Shown here piece by piece: positions 24,205 to 33,668 of a DNA stretch of 64,000 nucleotides (position 1 is its first letter; every line of letters starts with the position of its first letter). Source of the stretch: Micromonospora musae (lineage in GTDB: Bacteria; Actinomycetota; Actinomycetes; Mycobacteriales; Micromonosporaceae); assembly GCF_003626635.1 (NCBI RefSeq), contig NZ_RAZT01000004.1, positions 62,001-126,000 of the forward strand. The letters are read 5' to 3'. The position numbers and the translations under genes are program-made. The notes under the pieces were generated by a model. The model saw only the letters and a program-made list of their open reading frames with translations. It was not told the DNA's origin and made no database searches.

Positions 24205-24500
24205 TCCGCGGCTCATTCAGTTGATCGTCCGGCCCCACCAAAGACGCGTCGCACCCATGACGGAGAATCCGATGTTCCGGGTGGCGAACGGATGGGCGAG
24301 CACGATCTTCGCCGTTGTCGTCCAGCGCCAGGGGGCGAGCTTCTGCTTTGGCGAACATGTTCCGAGGCTCTGAGTGGCGCATCGAGTGGCTGTGAGGAAT
24401 TCAGCAGCGCTGGCTGACCACGCTCGTGATCTCTGCCTGGCTCCGATCATTGCCGGGTGTTGCCGATCTTCGCTCCGAGTTCGAGTTCGGAGCGGGTAAG

Positions 24501-24560
24501 TTCTGCCGGGGCTGGCCGGGGCTGGCCGGGGCTGGCCGGGGCTGGCCGGGGCTGGCCGGG
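24501..24560. repeat. 10-bp tandem repeat
   Basis: The unit gctggccggg occurs five times in perfect tandem (24511-24560) after a degenerate first unit. The whole gap 24205-24692 is otherwise without a gene. Confidence 0.85.
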
Positions 24561-24692
24561 GCGGGGCTGGGCGACGGGCGACGGGTCGCCACAGGGCAAC
24601 TACGGCCACAGGCGGACGGACTCGCGCGCCGGTGGTAGCGGAGAGTTAGAGGGTTCAGGGCGTTGACTTTGGCTTCGGGTGATGGGGTTGAG

Positions 24693-25118
24693 ATGAGCGA
24701 GTGGAAGCCGGTGGTGTATCGAGGGGACGGGGCGTGGATTGGGATCATGCCTGACGGCCGTCTCGGCGTTGGTGTGGAGTCGGAGGGCCGCGCCACTCTC
24801 ACAGGCTCGGGGTTTGTTCCCATGTGGCCGTACCTGGAACGCGATCTTCCTGCGGTCTTGGCTGAACTCTCCCGAGCGTGGGCGGATCTCGGGCAGGGAG
24901 GAGTGTCCTCTCCGGAGGAGCTTTTTGAGTTGACGGTCGAGTCGGCATGGAAGTCCGGTCGTTCGTACTGGATGCAGCTGGCCGCTCCATGGGCTATTGA
25001 AATGTCTCGCCGAGACGGCTTCGATCAGGATGTCGTTCTGAGACTCCTTGCCGAGATGGCGGCCTCTGATGTGTTGTCGTCCGGAGTGCGGAAGCAAGCG
25101 CAGCGTGCTTGCGAATAG
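24693..25118 (+). CDS. Hypothetical protein
   Basis: 141 residues from ATG 24693; an in-frame TTG at 24663 is an alternative start. Soluble (WKPVVYRGDGAWIGIMPDGR; DVVLRLLAEMAASDVLSSGV). Immunity-like in size and context; no family recognised. It is convergent with the barstar-domain gene. Confidence 0.6.
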   Translation: MSEWKPVVYRGDGAWIGIMPDGRLGVGVESEGRATLTGSGFVPMWPYLERDLPAVLAELSRAWADLGQGGVSSPEELFELTVESAWKSGRSYWMQLAAPWAIEMSRRDGFDQDVVLRLLAEMAASDVLSSGVRKQAQRACE

Positions 25119-25166
25119 ACGCGCAGGGCCGACCGTTCTTCGGGCGTGGCGAGTTGTCTTGCTCTT

Positions 25167-26441
25167 CTAGCGCAGGTCGACGTTGACCTGGTGCTCCGCG
25201 AGCATGTCTAGTAGGTAGTCCATGGTGGTCGATGCGCTCAGCAGGTGCCGGTCGTAGCCGGTGACGAGGTGGGCGCGCGCGGTGGCCGAGTCGTGCCACA
25301 CCAGCCGGAATGGTGTCCGTGCGCCGAACCCTCCAGTGAGGCAGTCGTGGAGAGCATTGAGGTTCCAGCCGAAGTATCCGCCCGGCCCGTTGATCGCCTC
25401 GCCGATGGCGCAGTAGAACCCTTCGATGTCAGTGACGAATCGGCCGTCGAGGTTGTACGTGGTGCCTGCGGGCCGGTCCGGCGTACTGGCTCGGTGGGCG
25501 AGCGCTGCTCCGGCCCAGTGGTGGCGCAGGTCGCGGTCGTAGCCGGCCCAGACGTTCTTCTCCGTGGGCGGACCGGCGTACCAGTGCTCAAGAACGCGGA
25601 GCGCCCCTGCTGGTAGTGGCTCCTGCGGGTCGCTGTCGATGGTCATGTCGAGGAGCCCGGCACCGAACCGCGATGGTTCGCTGGCCTGGATCGTTCCGGA
25701 CACCCCGGCGCCGATCACCTGGCTGGTCGAACCGTCGGCGGTGACCATGCGAACGTCGGCACGGATCCGGCGTCGGCGGAGGCTCGCCTTGGTCGACTGC
25801 CCGACCGTCTCCAGCGCGGCGAGTAGCAGTGGTTCCGGTTGGCAGCCGAGCAGCCGGACCTGCGGCACCGGCGGTGCGGCTTGCTCGCGGAACACGCCTG
25901 TGACGTCTCGGCAGGACCCGTACGACCGCTCGTCCGAGCCAAGGAGGACGAATTCGGTGACGTCGCCGGGAGGCATCACTGCCTCTGTGCGGTCGTAGAC
26001 GTAGACGAACCCGTCGAGGTCGATATCCACGGTCTCCGGCACCGTCATGTTCGGTCGTTGGGCGGTGACGACGACGTCGGAGAGGTACTCACCCCGCCAC
26101 GGTGGTGGGATGCCTGGCGATGGGGGAGGTGCCGTTATCGAGACGTTGCCGAGCCAGGCGTGTTCGGTGCCGAGCGCCTCAGCGGGCAGCCGGTCGAGCA
26201 GCTCGGCGAGTGTGCCAGCCGCGGTGCAGCCGACGAGCGTGAACCGTTCCCGCGGCCGGGGCGGCAAGTCGACGAAGAGCCCTTCGACCTCCCGGCACAG
26301 CGCCAACGGGGTGTCGAACTCGTAGGACCAGTCGGAGCCGACCTCGCCGAGGAGCAGCCAGCGCGGACCGACGGGATGCTTCCACTCCCACCGCCGCTGC
26401 TCCGGCTGAAGGTCGGGACCGGGACCAGCACTCGTCGACAC
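25167..26441 (-). CDS. Barstar-domain protein, full length
   Basis: 424 residues from ATG 26441. The N-terminal about 330 residues form a repeated module: two segments each with a 'VLLGS/LLLGEV ... CREVEGLFVDLPP/CRDVTGVFREQAA' phrase. The C-terminal about 95 residues are a barstar domain (LDGRFVTDIEGFYCAIGEAI, YFGWNLNALHDCLTGG, FRLVWHDSATARAHL). Paralogue of the partial gene at 1-1013, which shares the domain order. Barstar folds inhibit barnase-type RNases; the fusion to a large N-terminal region is unusual. Confidence 0.8.
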   Translation of the reverse strand: MSTSAGPGPDLQPEQRRWEWKHPVGPRWLLLGEVGSDWSYEFDTPLALCREVEGLFVDLPPRPRERFTLVGCTAAGTLAELLDRLPAEALGTEHAWLGNVSITAPPPSPGIPPPWRGEYLSDVVVTAQRPNMTVPETVDIDLDGFVYVYDRTEAVMPPGDVTEFVLLGSDERSYGSCRDVTGVFREQAAPPVPQVRLLGCQPEPLLLAALETVGQSTKASLRRRRIRADVRMVTADGSTSQVIGAGVSGTIQASEPSRFGAGLLDMTIDSDPQEPLPAGALRVLEHWYAGPPTEKNVWAGYDRDLRHHWAGAALAHRASTPDRPAGTTYNLDGRFVTDIEGFYCAIGEAINGPGGYFGWNLNALHDCLTGGFGARTPFRLVWHDSATARAHLVTGYDRHLLSASTTMDYLLDMLAEHQVNVDLR

Positions 26442-26613
26442 GTCGCGACCCTACAAGCCGGATGCGTCCTGGCCGACAGGCCTTTCGTCGTAAGGCGAAG
26501 CATGCATCCGTACCGCGTCCGGCTGCGACTACCGGTCGCCGGCAACGGTCGGCGATGGTCCGGACCGGATGGGTACTGCTAACGCCAGGCCGGTCGTGCC
26601 GAGCGGATATTGG

Positions 26614-26985
26614 CTAGGTGTGCTCCCCGTCGAACGGTTCGTCGCTCCACCGCCACCACGCCTCGTTGCCGTCGATGTGAAGCAGGAATTCAGGAACCTC
26701 GTGCCCCTCCGGAGACCGAAGCGTCACGGCGCTCCGGATTTCCTCGTACGCGCGCTCCCAGGACTCGACGTCCACATCACCAGCATCAAGCAGGCGCAGC
26801 TCCTCGGCGAAGAGCGGCCGCACCTCCGCGAGCCCTTCCCTCTGGTCGACCCGAGCGTTCAACCACGGAAAGTCGCCGCCGGTCACGACGAGATCGGCAA
26901 GTACCCGGCCGTCGTCGCGCCGGTGCAAGGTCCAAGCGCTACCGTGATGATCGCCCACGATGACGACGCTAGTCAGAGCCACCAC
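26614..26985 (-). CDS. Hypothetical protein, immunity-like
   Basis: 123 residues from GTG 26985. Typical phrases: ADLVVTGGDFPWLNARVD, EFLLHIDGNEAWWRWSDEPF. Small soluble protein, recognisable as a common actinobacterial type but without a family name I can give. Same strand as its neighbours on both sides. Confidence 0.6.
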   Translation of the reverse strand: MVALTSVVIVGDHHGSAWTLHRRDDGRVLADLVVTGGDFPWLNARVDQREGLAEVRPLFAEELRLLDAGDVDVESWERAYEEIRSAVTLRSPEGHEVPEFLLHIDGNEAWWRWSDEPFDGEHT

Positions 26986-27010
26986 TTCTCGTGGGTACGC
27001 CCGGGCGGCT

Positions 27011-27355
27011 TCAGGCCGGATCTTCGGATCGGACGCCGGCGCTGACTATGTCCCCGCTGCGAACGAGTTCTCGGATAGCTGTAGTCATGGCGGGCAGGCC
27101 CGGTTCCGGCACGATCAGCTGGTCAGCGGCCCAGAAGTAGCTGCCGTCCGCGACTTCGCCGGTCTCCTTCCATCTCGCGAGCAGGCGGCGGACCTCGTCG
27201 AGGGTGAGGATCGTCAGCGCCCAACTGGAGCCGTCAGGAAGGTCGACGAAGGTGTCTACGTTGGCTGCGGACTCCTCGGTCGTGTCGGGACCGAGAAGGA
27301 ACCGGGCCACGAATGTCGGCTCCGTGATGGTCACGTACGTATCGGCTGCGCCCAT
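27011..27355 (-). CDS. Hypothetical protein, immunity-like
   Basis: 114 residues from ATG 27355. Soluble; phrases SWALTILTLDEVRRLLARWK and SYFWAADQLIVPEPGLPAM. Lies 25 nt upstream of the gene at 26985 and could be in one transcript with it. Confidence 0.6.
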   Translation of the reverse strand: MGAADTYVTITEPTFVARFLLGPDTTEESAANVDTFVDLPDGSSWALTILTLDEVRRLLARWKETGEVADGSYFWAADQLIVPEPGLPAMTTAIRELVRSGDIVSAGVRSEDPA

Positions 27356-27491
27356 GAGCGCTGATCATGCCGGCCACGGATCGGTGCGCCAACCAGAACT
27401 TTGCCCCGTGGGTTGTGGCACGGGTGGCCGTCGAGCGGTACGTGCTCAACAGTCACTCTCACGCGTTCAAGCGGCAGGTGGGCGCGGATCG

Positions 27492-29069
27492 CTAATCCAG
27501 CGGGCGGCCTTCCAGAGCCGCGCTCATTCGTTGCTTCACGTCCTGTTCCGGCTCGGCGCTGATCGCCTGCCGCAACCGGGACTCCGCGTCGCTGGGCCAG
27601 GCGCTTCGGGGCCAGGCAGCCAACGTCCGCACGGACATGTTCCGGTTGCGAATGACCGGGCTGGCTATTGACGCGGCGATCAGTGGCCAGCCGACACCGG
27701 GCCACTTGTCGAGATCTTGAACGAGGAAATCGAGACATTGGTGGGCAGCCCACTGCCGCCCAAGCCCGAGCTCCCCGCCGGGACCCGAGGCGATCTCCTC
27801 CAACGGGAGGACTTCGACCGCGAGATCGATCACCTCGCCGATGCTGTCTCGGTCCACCTGCCGGATGGCGCTGAACCACTTGCCCGACTCCAGGGGCTCT
27901 ACCCGCAATTGCTGCAGCAACGTGTGCAACGTCGAGATCCCCAGGATGTTACAGGCTCGTTCGGCCCGCCAGAACATCACCGGATCGGCCGACTCCAGGG
28001 CCTCAAGGGCCATCGGCGGCCACCCGGCGCGGCCGATGAGTTGCTGGCACTCGGCAGCGAACTGCAGGCGGGCTGCTTCGTCCCAGCCGCCGTCGGGCCA
28101 CCCCTGGCTCGGCGCGGAGTCGGAGACGAAGTCTCGGATCGCGCCGACTGCCAGCAGATGCTGCAGATCCGAAGCGCGGTCCCGCATCAGCGTCAGGTAG
28201 ATGCGGGTGACCGCGGCACCGTCGGTGTAGTCGTGGATGTCCTGTGCCGGCCCGCCAGCGAACAGAGCCATCAGGAGATCACCTGTGGCACGCAGCAGTT
28301 GGTCGTCCACCTCGTCGGCACTCAACGCAGCCAGCAGATCGCCCCGGGACGCGGCCAGGTACGCCAGGTACTCGTCCATGACCGTATTGCGGAACCCCTC
28401 GCGCAGAACCCAGTCGAGAATCTCGCGCCGTTCGGTGCCGGCGAGACGTTCGACCAAGTGAATTCGCCCCCAGCCACGCACCTGCTTGGCGAGGTGCCAG
28501 AGATCGTCGTCGGCGTGGTCCTGCCCGTTGTCGAGCGCGACTGCGGCGTAGAGGGTGAACTCCTCGTGACGACCCAGCGTCAGCAGCACCTCGCGGTGCA
28601 GGTCGGCCGGAAACAACCCGAGCAGAGCGATCCCCAGCTTCACCGGTCCTCGATGTGCGGAATCCGTGGCGAGGTGCATGGCCACCTTGTGGAGACGGCC
28701 TCCGTCGATGCTGCTTTCGCGGATGCGGCCGAGCAGCGAGTCGATTGCGCTCAACAGGTCATCGGTGCTCTTCGCGCGTTCGTAGAGACGGGCAAACTGA
28801 CGGCGCGCGAGCCATCCGCCCGCAGCCACAGCCTTGACCGCGGCGAACAAGCTTCCGGCGACGTCAGTCTCGCGGATGGCGACGTGGTGGCTGACCACGC
28901 CGTCCCAGGCGCCGGAGGCGAACTTCAGCTGGCCCGCGACGTGCTCCTCGTCCGGGAGCACCACGTCGTCGAGTTCGCTGCCCTCCGCCAGCTGCACCTG
29001 CAGAAATCCGTAGATAGAACGCGGATCGGGATCGTGACTCACGGCCGGGCACGATACCGGCCTGATCAT
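27492..29069 (-). CDS. Large alpha-helical (HEAT-like) hypothetical protein
   Basis: 525 residues from ATG 29069; an internal GTG at 29042 is also possible. Almost entirely helical, with loosely repeated units (KLGIALLGLFPADLHREVLL; GRIHLVERLAGTERREILDW; EYLAYLAASRGDLLAALSAD). No membrane segment and no catalytic motif recognised. A scaffold or immunity-type role is possible but not shown. Confidence 0.65.
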   Translation of the reverse strand: MIRPVSCPAVSHDPDPRSIYGFLQVQLAEGSELDDVVLPDEEHVAGQLKFASGAWDGVVSHHVAIRETDVAGSLFAAVKAVAAGGWLARRQFARLYERAKSTDDLLSAIDSLLGRIRESSIDGGRLHKVAMHLATDSAHRGPVKLGIALLGLFPADLHREVLLTLGRHEEFTLYAAVALDNGQDHADDDLWHLAKQVRGWGRIHLVERLAGTERREILDWVLREGFRNTVMDEYLAYLAASRGDLLAALSADEVDDQLLRATGDLLMALFAGGPAQDIHDYTDGAAVTRIYLTLMRDRASDLQHLLAVGAIRDFVSDSAPSQGWPDGGWDEAARLQFAAECQQLIGRAGWPPMALEALESADPVMFWRAERACNILGISTLHTLLQQLRVEPLESGKWFSAIRQVDRDSIGEVIDLAVEVLPLEEIASGPGGELGLGRQWAAHQCLDFLVQDLDKWPGVGWPLIAASIASPVIRNRNMSVRTLAAWPRSAWPSDAESRLRQAISAEPEQDVKQRMSAALEGRPLD

Positions 29070-29702
29070 GCAGCGGCCGACTCATTTCCGCCCCTGTGAG
29101 CCCGAGCGTGCCTCTTCAAGCGCCTGAACTACGCCCTGCACCCCTGCCCGATGAGATACCGGGTGTTCGCCGCGCGCGGCGCGCGCCAGATCGCACCTTG
29201 TCGTGGGCGCGGGCCAGGTCGGCGACGGCCATCGTCGAGACCTGTGCCAGGACCCGTATCCCGTGCGCCGTGCGGAGGTGTGGAATCTGTACGTTGTCGA
29301 CATCGACCTCGACGTCAGCGACCGGGGACCGTTGGAGAGCCTTCCTGCCATGCGTCAACGCGTGACCAGCCGCATGCTCAGACGGTGCGGAGTGTCCGGT
29401 GATTGGCCCAATATGGTGGATGGGTCGCTCAACGCACTCCAGAATGATCGCGTGACAGCAGGGGATGTGTGTGCGGAGGACTCGAGGCTGGGAAATCATG
29501 TCCACGTATCGCCGCAGTTCGCGACACGGGTAGTCCGCCTGAGTTCCATCGAGCCACGTGCGAACGACATCAAGTTAATCGGCAGTGATGACGACGGTGT
29601 GGGGTACAGCCTCGGGTTCCGTCCAAGGGCGATGGCCCTGCGGGTTCAGTCCGCCTCCCTGCCGGACGAGGCTGCGTGAGCCGGCTCATCGCTCACGAGC
29701 TG
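29070..29702. other. Gap with only overlapping weak frames
   Basis: Open frames exist on both strands (for example + strand 29203-29679) but none shows clear family sequence or a ribosome site. One minus-strand piece (LARAARGEHPVSHRAGVQGV) reads like the end of a lost gene. Confidence 0.35.
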
Positions 29703-30464
29703 ATGACGCTCGGTACCACAAGCCCCCGGCTCGGGATCGACGGGTCCACAATGCCGAACCGCTACCTGACCGTCGACGGTGTTCCTGCCTACCAGATCGG
29801 CTATTCGTGTGGCACCTGCGGGCTGGTCCTGCGCCGCCAGTCCGGTGTTCCGAGGGGATCACTATCGGCGGCCGCCGTACGAGATCGTCTCAACGCCGGG
29901 CTGGACGGGCTCGACATGGAAGTCATCGACGCTTTCGCTGCCCGACTGCCGCGCGGTGACTACCAGGTGATGCTGGTGGACACACTGCCGACGCTCGTCG
30001 CGCCGGGCTCAACCGGTGACTACTTCGCGTTCGACGGGCCGGCCGGCTGGCGCAACGAAGAGTTCGAGGACTCCATCGACCCCGCCAACAGGAGCTACTA
30101 CCGACTCGATCGTCAGGGTATCGGCGACCATGAGGAACTGTTCGAGTTCGCTGTCCCGATGGGCGACCCGGCCGCGCTGGACGCCGATGTCGTCGCACGG
30201 TACGTCCGCGCGCCCGGCCGACCGACTGCCGTCGCCTTCGGGCTGCTTGACATCGAGAGCCCCTGGTTCAGGCGGGAACGGCACTGGGGCCTGTTCCACT
30301 TCCTGCTCGACGGACATCACAAGACAGCAGCTGCAGCGTCCAGCAACGCGCCAATCAGGCTGCTCACCTTTGTCTCGGCCGGTGAGTCGCTGGCTTCCGG
30401 CGACGAACTGTTGAGTCTCCCGGAGATCATCCGCGTCGGCGGCCAGAGCAGGGCGGACCGATGA
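29703..30464 (+). CDS. Hypothetical protein with a CGTC motif
   Basis: 253 residues from ATG 29703, with an in-frame GTG at 29676. The N-terminal part reads MPNRYLTVDGVPAYQIGYSC followed by GTCGLVLRR, a small zinc-knuckle-like start. A well-formed globular part follows (YQVMLVDTLPTLVAPGSTGD; WFRRERHWGLFHFLLDGHHK). No family recognised; soluble. Ends 31 nt before the DUF4279 gene on the same strand. Confidence 0.6.
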   Translation: MTLGTTSPRLGIDGSTMPNRYLTVDGVPAYQIGYSCGTCGLVLRRQSGVPRGSLSAAAVRDRLNAGLDGLDMEVIDAFAARLPRGDYQVMLVDTLPTLVAPGSTGDYFAFDGPAGWRNEEFEDSIDPANRSYYRLDRQGIGDHEELFEFAVPMGDPAALDADVVARYVRAPGRPTAVAFGLLDIESPWFRRERHWGLFHFLLDGHHKTAAAASSNAPIRLLTFVSAGESLASGDELLSLPEIIRVGGQSRADR

Positions 30465-30495
30465 CAGCCACGGACGTTTCGGATCGGGTCACTCA

Positions 30496-30972
30496 GTGCT
30501 GATTTCCCAGTACGCCTACTTCGCGCTGAAATCGGCAAGCGTGCCCGCATCGGAGATCGCCGCCCGCCTGGGCATCGAGTCGGACGGAGCCGTGATCCGA
30601 GGCAGCCGCCGCCCGGCTAATCCAGTGATCCCGGCCGCGCACTGCTGGCAGGTGGTCTGCCGAACGCCGGGCATGACCGTTGACGAGCAAATTTCACACA
30701 TCGTTGATCGCTTGTTTGTGCACGCTCCGCAGATCGGCGTGCTCGCGGCCGAGCTCGACCGGACAGACGGTAGCGGGTCGGCCGTCCTGCAAGTCGTGCG
30801 GGTTTTCGAGCCTCCTGCGGGCGAGCCGGAAGACCTGTCTGGGCAGGTTGACGGCCTGGAGAAGCTGCCCGGACAGCATCAGCTGCTGGGCTGGCACGTT
30901 GACCGGCGGACGCTCGAGTTCCTCCGGCTCACGGGCGCCGAGCTAGACATCGACGAGTACGCCTACGGCTGA
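30496..30972 (+). CDS. DUF4279-like protein
   Basis: 158 residues from GTG 30496. The opening YAYFALKSASVPASEIAARL with GIESDGAVIRGSRR, the MTVDEQISHIVDRL segment and the VLQVVRVFEPP strand are the DUF4279 pattern at normal length. Small cytoplasmic proteins found among immunity-type genes. Probably co-transcribed with the gene ending at 30464. Confidence 0.7.
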   Translation: MLISQYAYFALKSASVPASEIAARLGIESDGAVIRGSRRPANPVIPAAHCWQVVCRTPGMTVDEQISHIVDRLFVHAPQIGVLAAELDRTDGSGSAVLQVVRVFEPPAGEPEDLSGQVDGLEKLPGQHQLLGWHVDRRTLEFLRLTGAELDIDEYAYG

Positions 30973-31266
30973 CGGTGTCGAAGCACCCGGAGTTCGGAGT
31001 ACAACGTTTTCCGGACATGCTTGCCGCGGCGGCCCTTGGCGGTGATGCGGAGCGACTGGTCGGCGCACCTGACCGGGCCTTGATCCAGCGGTTCCCTGTC
31101 TCGGCAACGCGGCTGTGCCTGACGGGCTATTGTGTCCGCCTGTTGAGTCCCAGAAGTTGAACAGCAGTTCGCCGACGTTAATCGGTTTCCAATAGGTGAT
31201 GTGGTCCTGCTCGTGGGGGCCGAGGGCGCTCAGGTCGGCCTGTGACAGCGGGGCTCGTAACTGCAT
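30943..31266 (-). CDS. Short hypothetical protein or gene fragment
   Basis: 107 residues from ATG 31266. The first 45 residues (RAPLSQADLSALGPHEQDHI, ITYWKPINVGELLFNFWD) are convincing and the same frame stays protein-like upstream to about 31380 (VTFVDYSDLAAAIANLTDAQ). It is therefore probably a longer gene of unclear start, and its last 40 residues are doubtful. Confidence 0.4.
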   Translation of the reverse strand: MQLRAPLSQADLSALGPHEQDHITYWKPINVGELLFNFWDSTGGHNSPSGTAALPRQGTAGSRPGQVRRPVAPHHRQGPPRQACPENVVLRTPGASTPSAVGVLVDV

Positions 31267-31438
31267 GACGTCGAGTACCTGGGCGTCTGTCAGGTTGGCG
31301 ATGGCGGCAGCAAGGTCGGAGTAATCGACGAACGTGACGGTGATATCGCCGGTGCGAGCACCCTGTGTGGTGGACGGGCGACGGCGCTGACCGTGTCGGC
31401 CGGAGCCTGGGCGGCCGACGGCGGGGCGGGCGCGCTGA

Positions 31439-32896
31439 TTACCAGGCGCAGGGCGCGTAGTCCTTCAGGAAGCAGCCGTACAGGTCTTCGCCCTGTTCGC
31501 CGCGGACGATCGGGTCGTAGACCCGGGCCGCGCCGTCGACCAGGTCCAGCGGGGCGTGGAAGCCTGCGTCCGCCAGCCGCATCTTCGTCGGGTGGGGCCG
31601 CTCGTCGGTGATCCAGCCGGTGTCGACGCTGGTCATCAGGATGCCGTCGGCCAGCATCTCCTGGGCGCTGGTGCGGGTCAGCATGTTCAGCGCGGCCTTG
31701 GCCATGTTGGTGTGCGGGTGCCCCGGTCCCTTGTAGCCGCGGGCGAACTGGCCCTCCATCGCCGATACGTTCACCACGTATTTGCGGCGGGCGGTCGCTG
31801 CGGCCATCGCTGGTCGCAGTCGGCTGACCAGCACGAACGGCGCGGTCACGTTGCACAGCTGCACTTCGAGCAGCTCGACCGGGTCCACCTCGTGCACCCG
31901 CTGCACCCAGCTGTTGACCGGGTCGAGGTCCGGGACCAGACCGCCGGCGTCGATGGCGGTGGCTGCCGCGATCCGTTCCGGCGAGGCGGAGCCGCTGGTC
32001 AGCGCCAGCGCGGTGAGCGCCTGCGGGGTGACCGGGGTCGACTGCGGCGGGGCGATCAGGCCCGCCGGGTCGCCCTGGCCGGCAGGTTTGGCGAACGTGA
32101 TCAGCTCTGGCAGGGGGCCGTCCGGCAGGGCCGCGGCCTCTGCGGCGACGAGCTGCGCGTATGCCCCGGGCGTGCGGCGGACGGTCTGCGCCGCATTGTT
32201 GATTAGGATGTCGAGTGGTCCCTGGGCGCTGACCGAGTCAGCGAGGGCGATCACCTGGGCGGGGTCGCGCAGGTCGATCCCGACGATCCGCAGACGGTGC
32301 AGCCAGTCCCCGCTGTCCGGCATCGCGGCGAATCGGCGGACCGCGTCGTGCGGGAACCGCGTGGTTACCGTGGTGTGCGCGCCGTCGCGCAGCAGCCGCA
32401 GCGCGATGTACATGCCGATCTTGGCTCGGCCGCCGGTTAGCAGGGCGCGCCGGCCAGTCAGATCGGTGCGGGCGTTCCGGCGCTCCCGGTTGAGCGCGGC
32501 GCAGGGTGGGCAGAGCTGATGGTAGAAGGCGTCCACCTCGTGGTAGCGCTGCTTGCAGACGTAGCAGCCGCGCGGATTGTGCAGGAGGCCGGCCGTGGCA
32601 CCTACGGTGGGCGAGGCGAGCGGGATGCCCTGGGTCTCGTCGTCGATCCGGCCCGGGGCGCCGGTGGCGGTGGCTGCCGTTACCGCGCGGTCGGCCGCCG
32701 CGATGGCATCTCGGCGTTCCTCGCGTCGCCGCTGCTTGATCATTTTGTAGAGCTTCGCGGTGGCCCGTTGCACCCGCACCACGTCGGGGTGATCGGGAGG
32801 CAGGTCCTCCAACGCCTCGAAGACGCTGAGACAGGTCTCCAGCCGTTGACGGTCGATGCCGTATTTGCCGGTTTCGGTGATGTTGTCCGCTGTCAT
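31439..32896 (-). CDS. SDR-family oxidoreductase with N-terminal cysteine motif
   Basis: 485 residues from ATG 32896. An N-terminal helical region (about 1-120) is followed by a four-cysteine element (CYVCKQRYHEVDAFYHQLCP, PC) at about 137-160. Then a Rossmann domain begins RRALLTGGRAKIGMYIALRL (a TGGRxxIG variant of the TGxxxGxG motif). LDILINNAAQT is the SDR NNAG-type motif, and the active-site Tyr and Lys are in RGYKGPGHPHTNMAKAALNM. This long SDR subtype is known in actinobacteria; the substrate is unknown. Confidence 0.82.
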   Translation of the reverse strand: MTADNITETGKYGIDRQRLETCLSVFEALEDLPPDHPDVVRVQRATAKLYKMIKQRRREERRDAIAAADRAVTAATATGAPGRIDDETQGIPLASPTVGATAGLLHNPRGCYVCKQRYHEVDAFYHQLCPPCAALNRERRNARTDLTGRRALLTGGRAKIGMYIALRLLRDGAHTTVTTRFPHDAVRRFAAMPDSGDWLHRLRIVGIDLRDPAQVIALADSVSAQGPLDILINNAAQTVRRTPGAYAQLVAAEAAALPDGPLPELITFAKPAGQGDPAGLIAPPQSTPVTPQALTALALTSGSASPERIAAATAIDAGGLVPDLDPVNSWVQRVHEVDPVELLEVQLCNVTAPFVLVSRLRPAMAAATARRKYVVNVSAMEGQFARGYKGPGHPHTNMAKAALNMLTRTSAQEMLADGILMTSVDTGWITDERPHPTKMRLADAGFHAPLDLVDGAARVYDPIVRGEQGEDLYGCFLKDYAPCAW

Positions 32897-33184
32897 GCCG
32901 TCGCTGTCTCGTCCCGTTCCCTGCGCCGGATCTACCCGGCCCACCCCAAGTTCGACCCGGAACTGTACGCACCGCACGGTCGCCGATGCATCCCGCATCT
33001 GTTCAACAGCCCACAGATCATGGATGCCAACCTCGCCGGTATGACGGCCACCACGGCCTGCTCCTGTCCCGGCTACTTGCCGACCAGCGCCGCCATTCCG
33101 GACCGGCTAGAGTTGTGCGAGCTTCAAGGTCATGCCGATCGTCATCGGCGGCGGGGTAATGGTTCGTGTCACCCCTTGGACACA

Positions 33185-33345
33185 ATTTAGTACATGATCC
33201 ACTTGGGGTTGCCTGAGCGGACACGATCCGGGCCGTTGGCCTATAGGTCAGCTTGAGTCCCAGCTCGCGGTAGATCAGTGTCTTGTCCGCGGGATCCGCG
33301 TCGCGGAGGACTGCGGCGATGTTTCCTAGGGCTTCGACGGCTCGG
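33185..33345 (-). pseudogene. Serine recombinase C-terminal remnant
   Basis: The minus strand reads AVEALGNIAAVLRDADPADK, then TLIYRELGLKLTY and a stop. This closely follows the C-terminal end of actinobacterial large serine integrases (usual form VLRDADPADKAEVYRQLGLRLTY). A shifted frame then continues with ARIVSAQATPSGSCT. The catalytic domain is absent. Confidence 0.6.
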
Positions 33346-33436
33346 CGCCGACTTCGGAGTCATCGAGCCGCCGGAGCTTGTCGCTCACCTGAACATGCTC
33401 GCCAACCGGTGCCGACAAGCCGCTGGCGGCACATGA
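33335..33436 (+). pseudogene. WYL-domain regulator C-terminal remnant
   Basis: The + strand reads LRRLGADFGVIEPPEL, then VAHLNMLANRCRQAAGG and a stop at 33434. The GADFxVIEPPEL...HLxxLAxRxR pattern is the usual end of WYL-domain transcriptional regulators. No DNA-binding domain is present. Confidence 0.5.
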
Positions 33437-33668
33437 TTCGATACCCCGTAGCCTCTCGGGGTTCACCGCCGTCCGGGTCGAGTCACGTCGTCGGCCTGCG
33501 GTGGTCGGCACCGCGATAAACGCCCTGCACCACCTACTGGCCGCGCCGACGTTGCGCGGCTGGACGCCTCTCCGCCCGTGGCGGTGGAGCGCACCGGGTC
33601 GCCGCACAGAGGCGCGCCCCGCAGGCCAGCGAACGCCTGCAGGGCGTGTATCTGCGCGGAACCGTCAC

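Larger units (their letters stand above)
32897..33668. other. Boundary zone with gene remnants
   Basis: No intact gene. It holds the serine recombinase tail (33185-33345), the WYL tail (33335-33436), and otherwise featureless GC-rich sequence before the gene cluster. Confidence 0.5.

Noticed and set aside
24501..24560. Could the 10-bp repeat be a CRISPR array?
   Set aside because: Units are contiguous with no spacers and far shorter than CRISPR repeats; no cas genes in the window.
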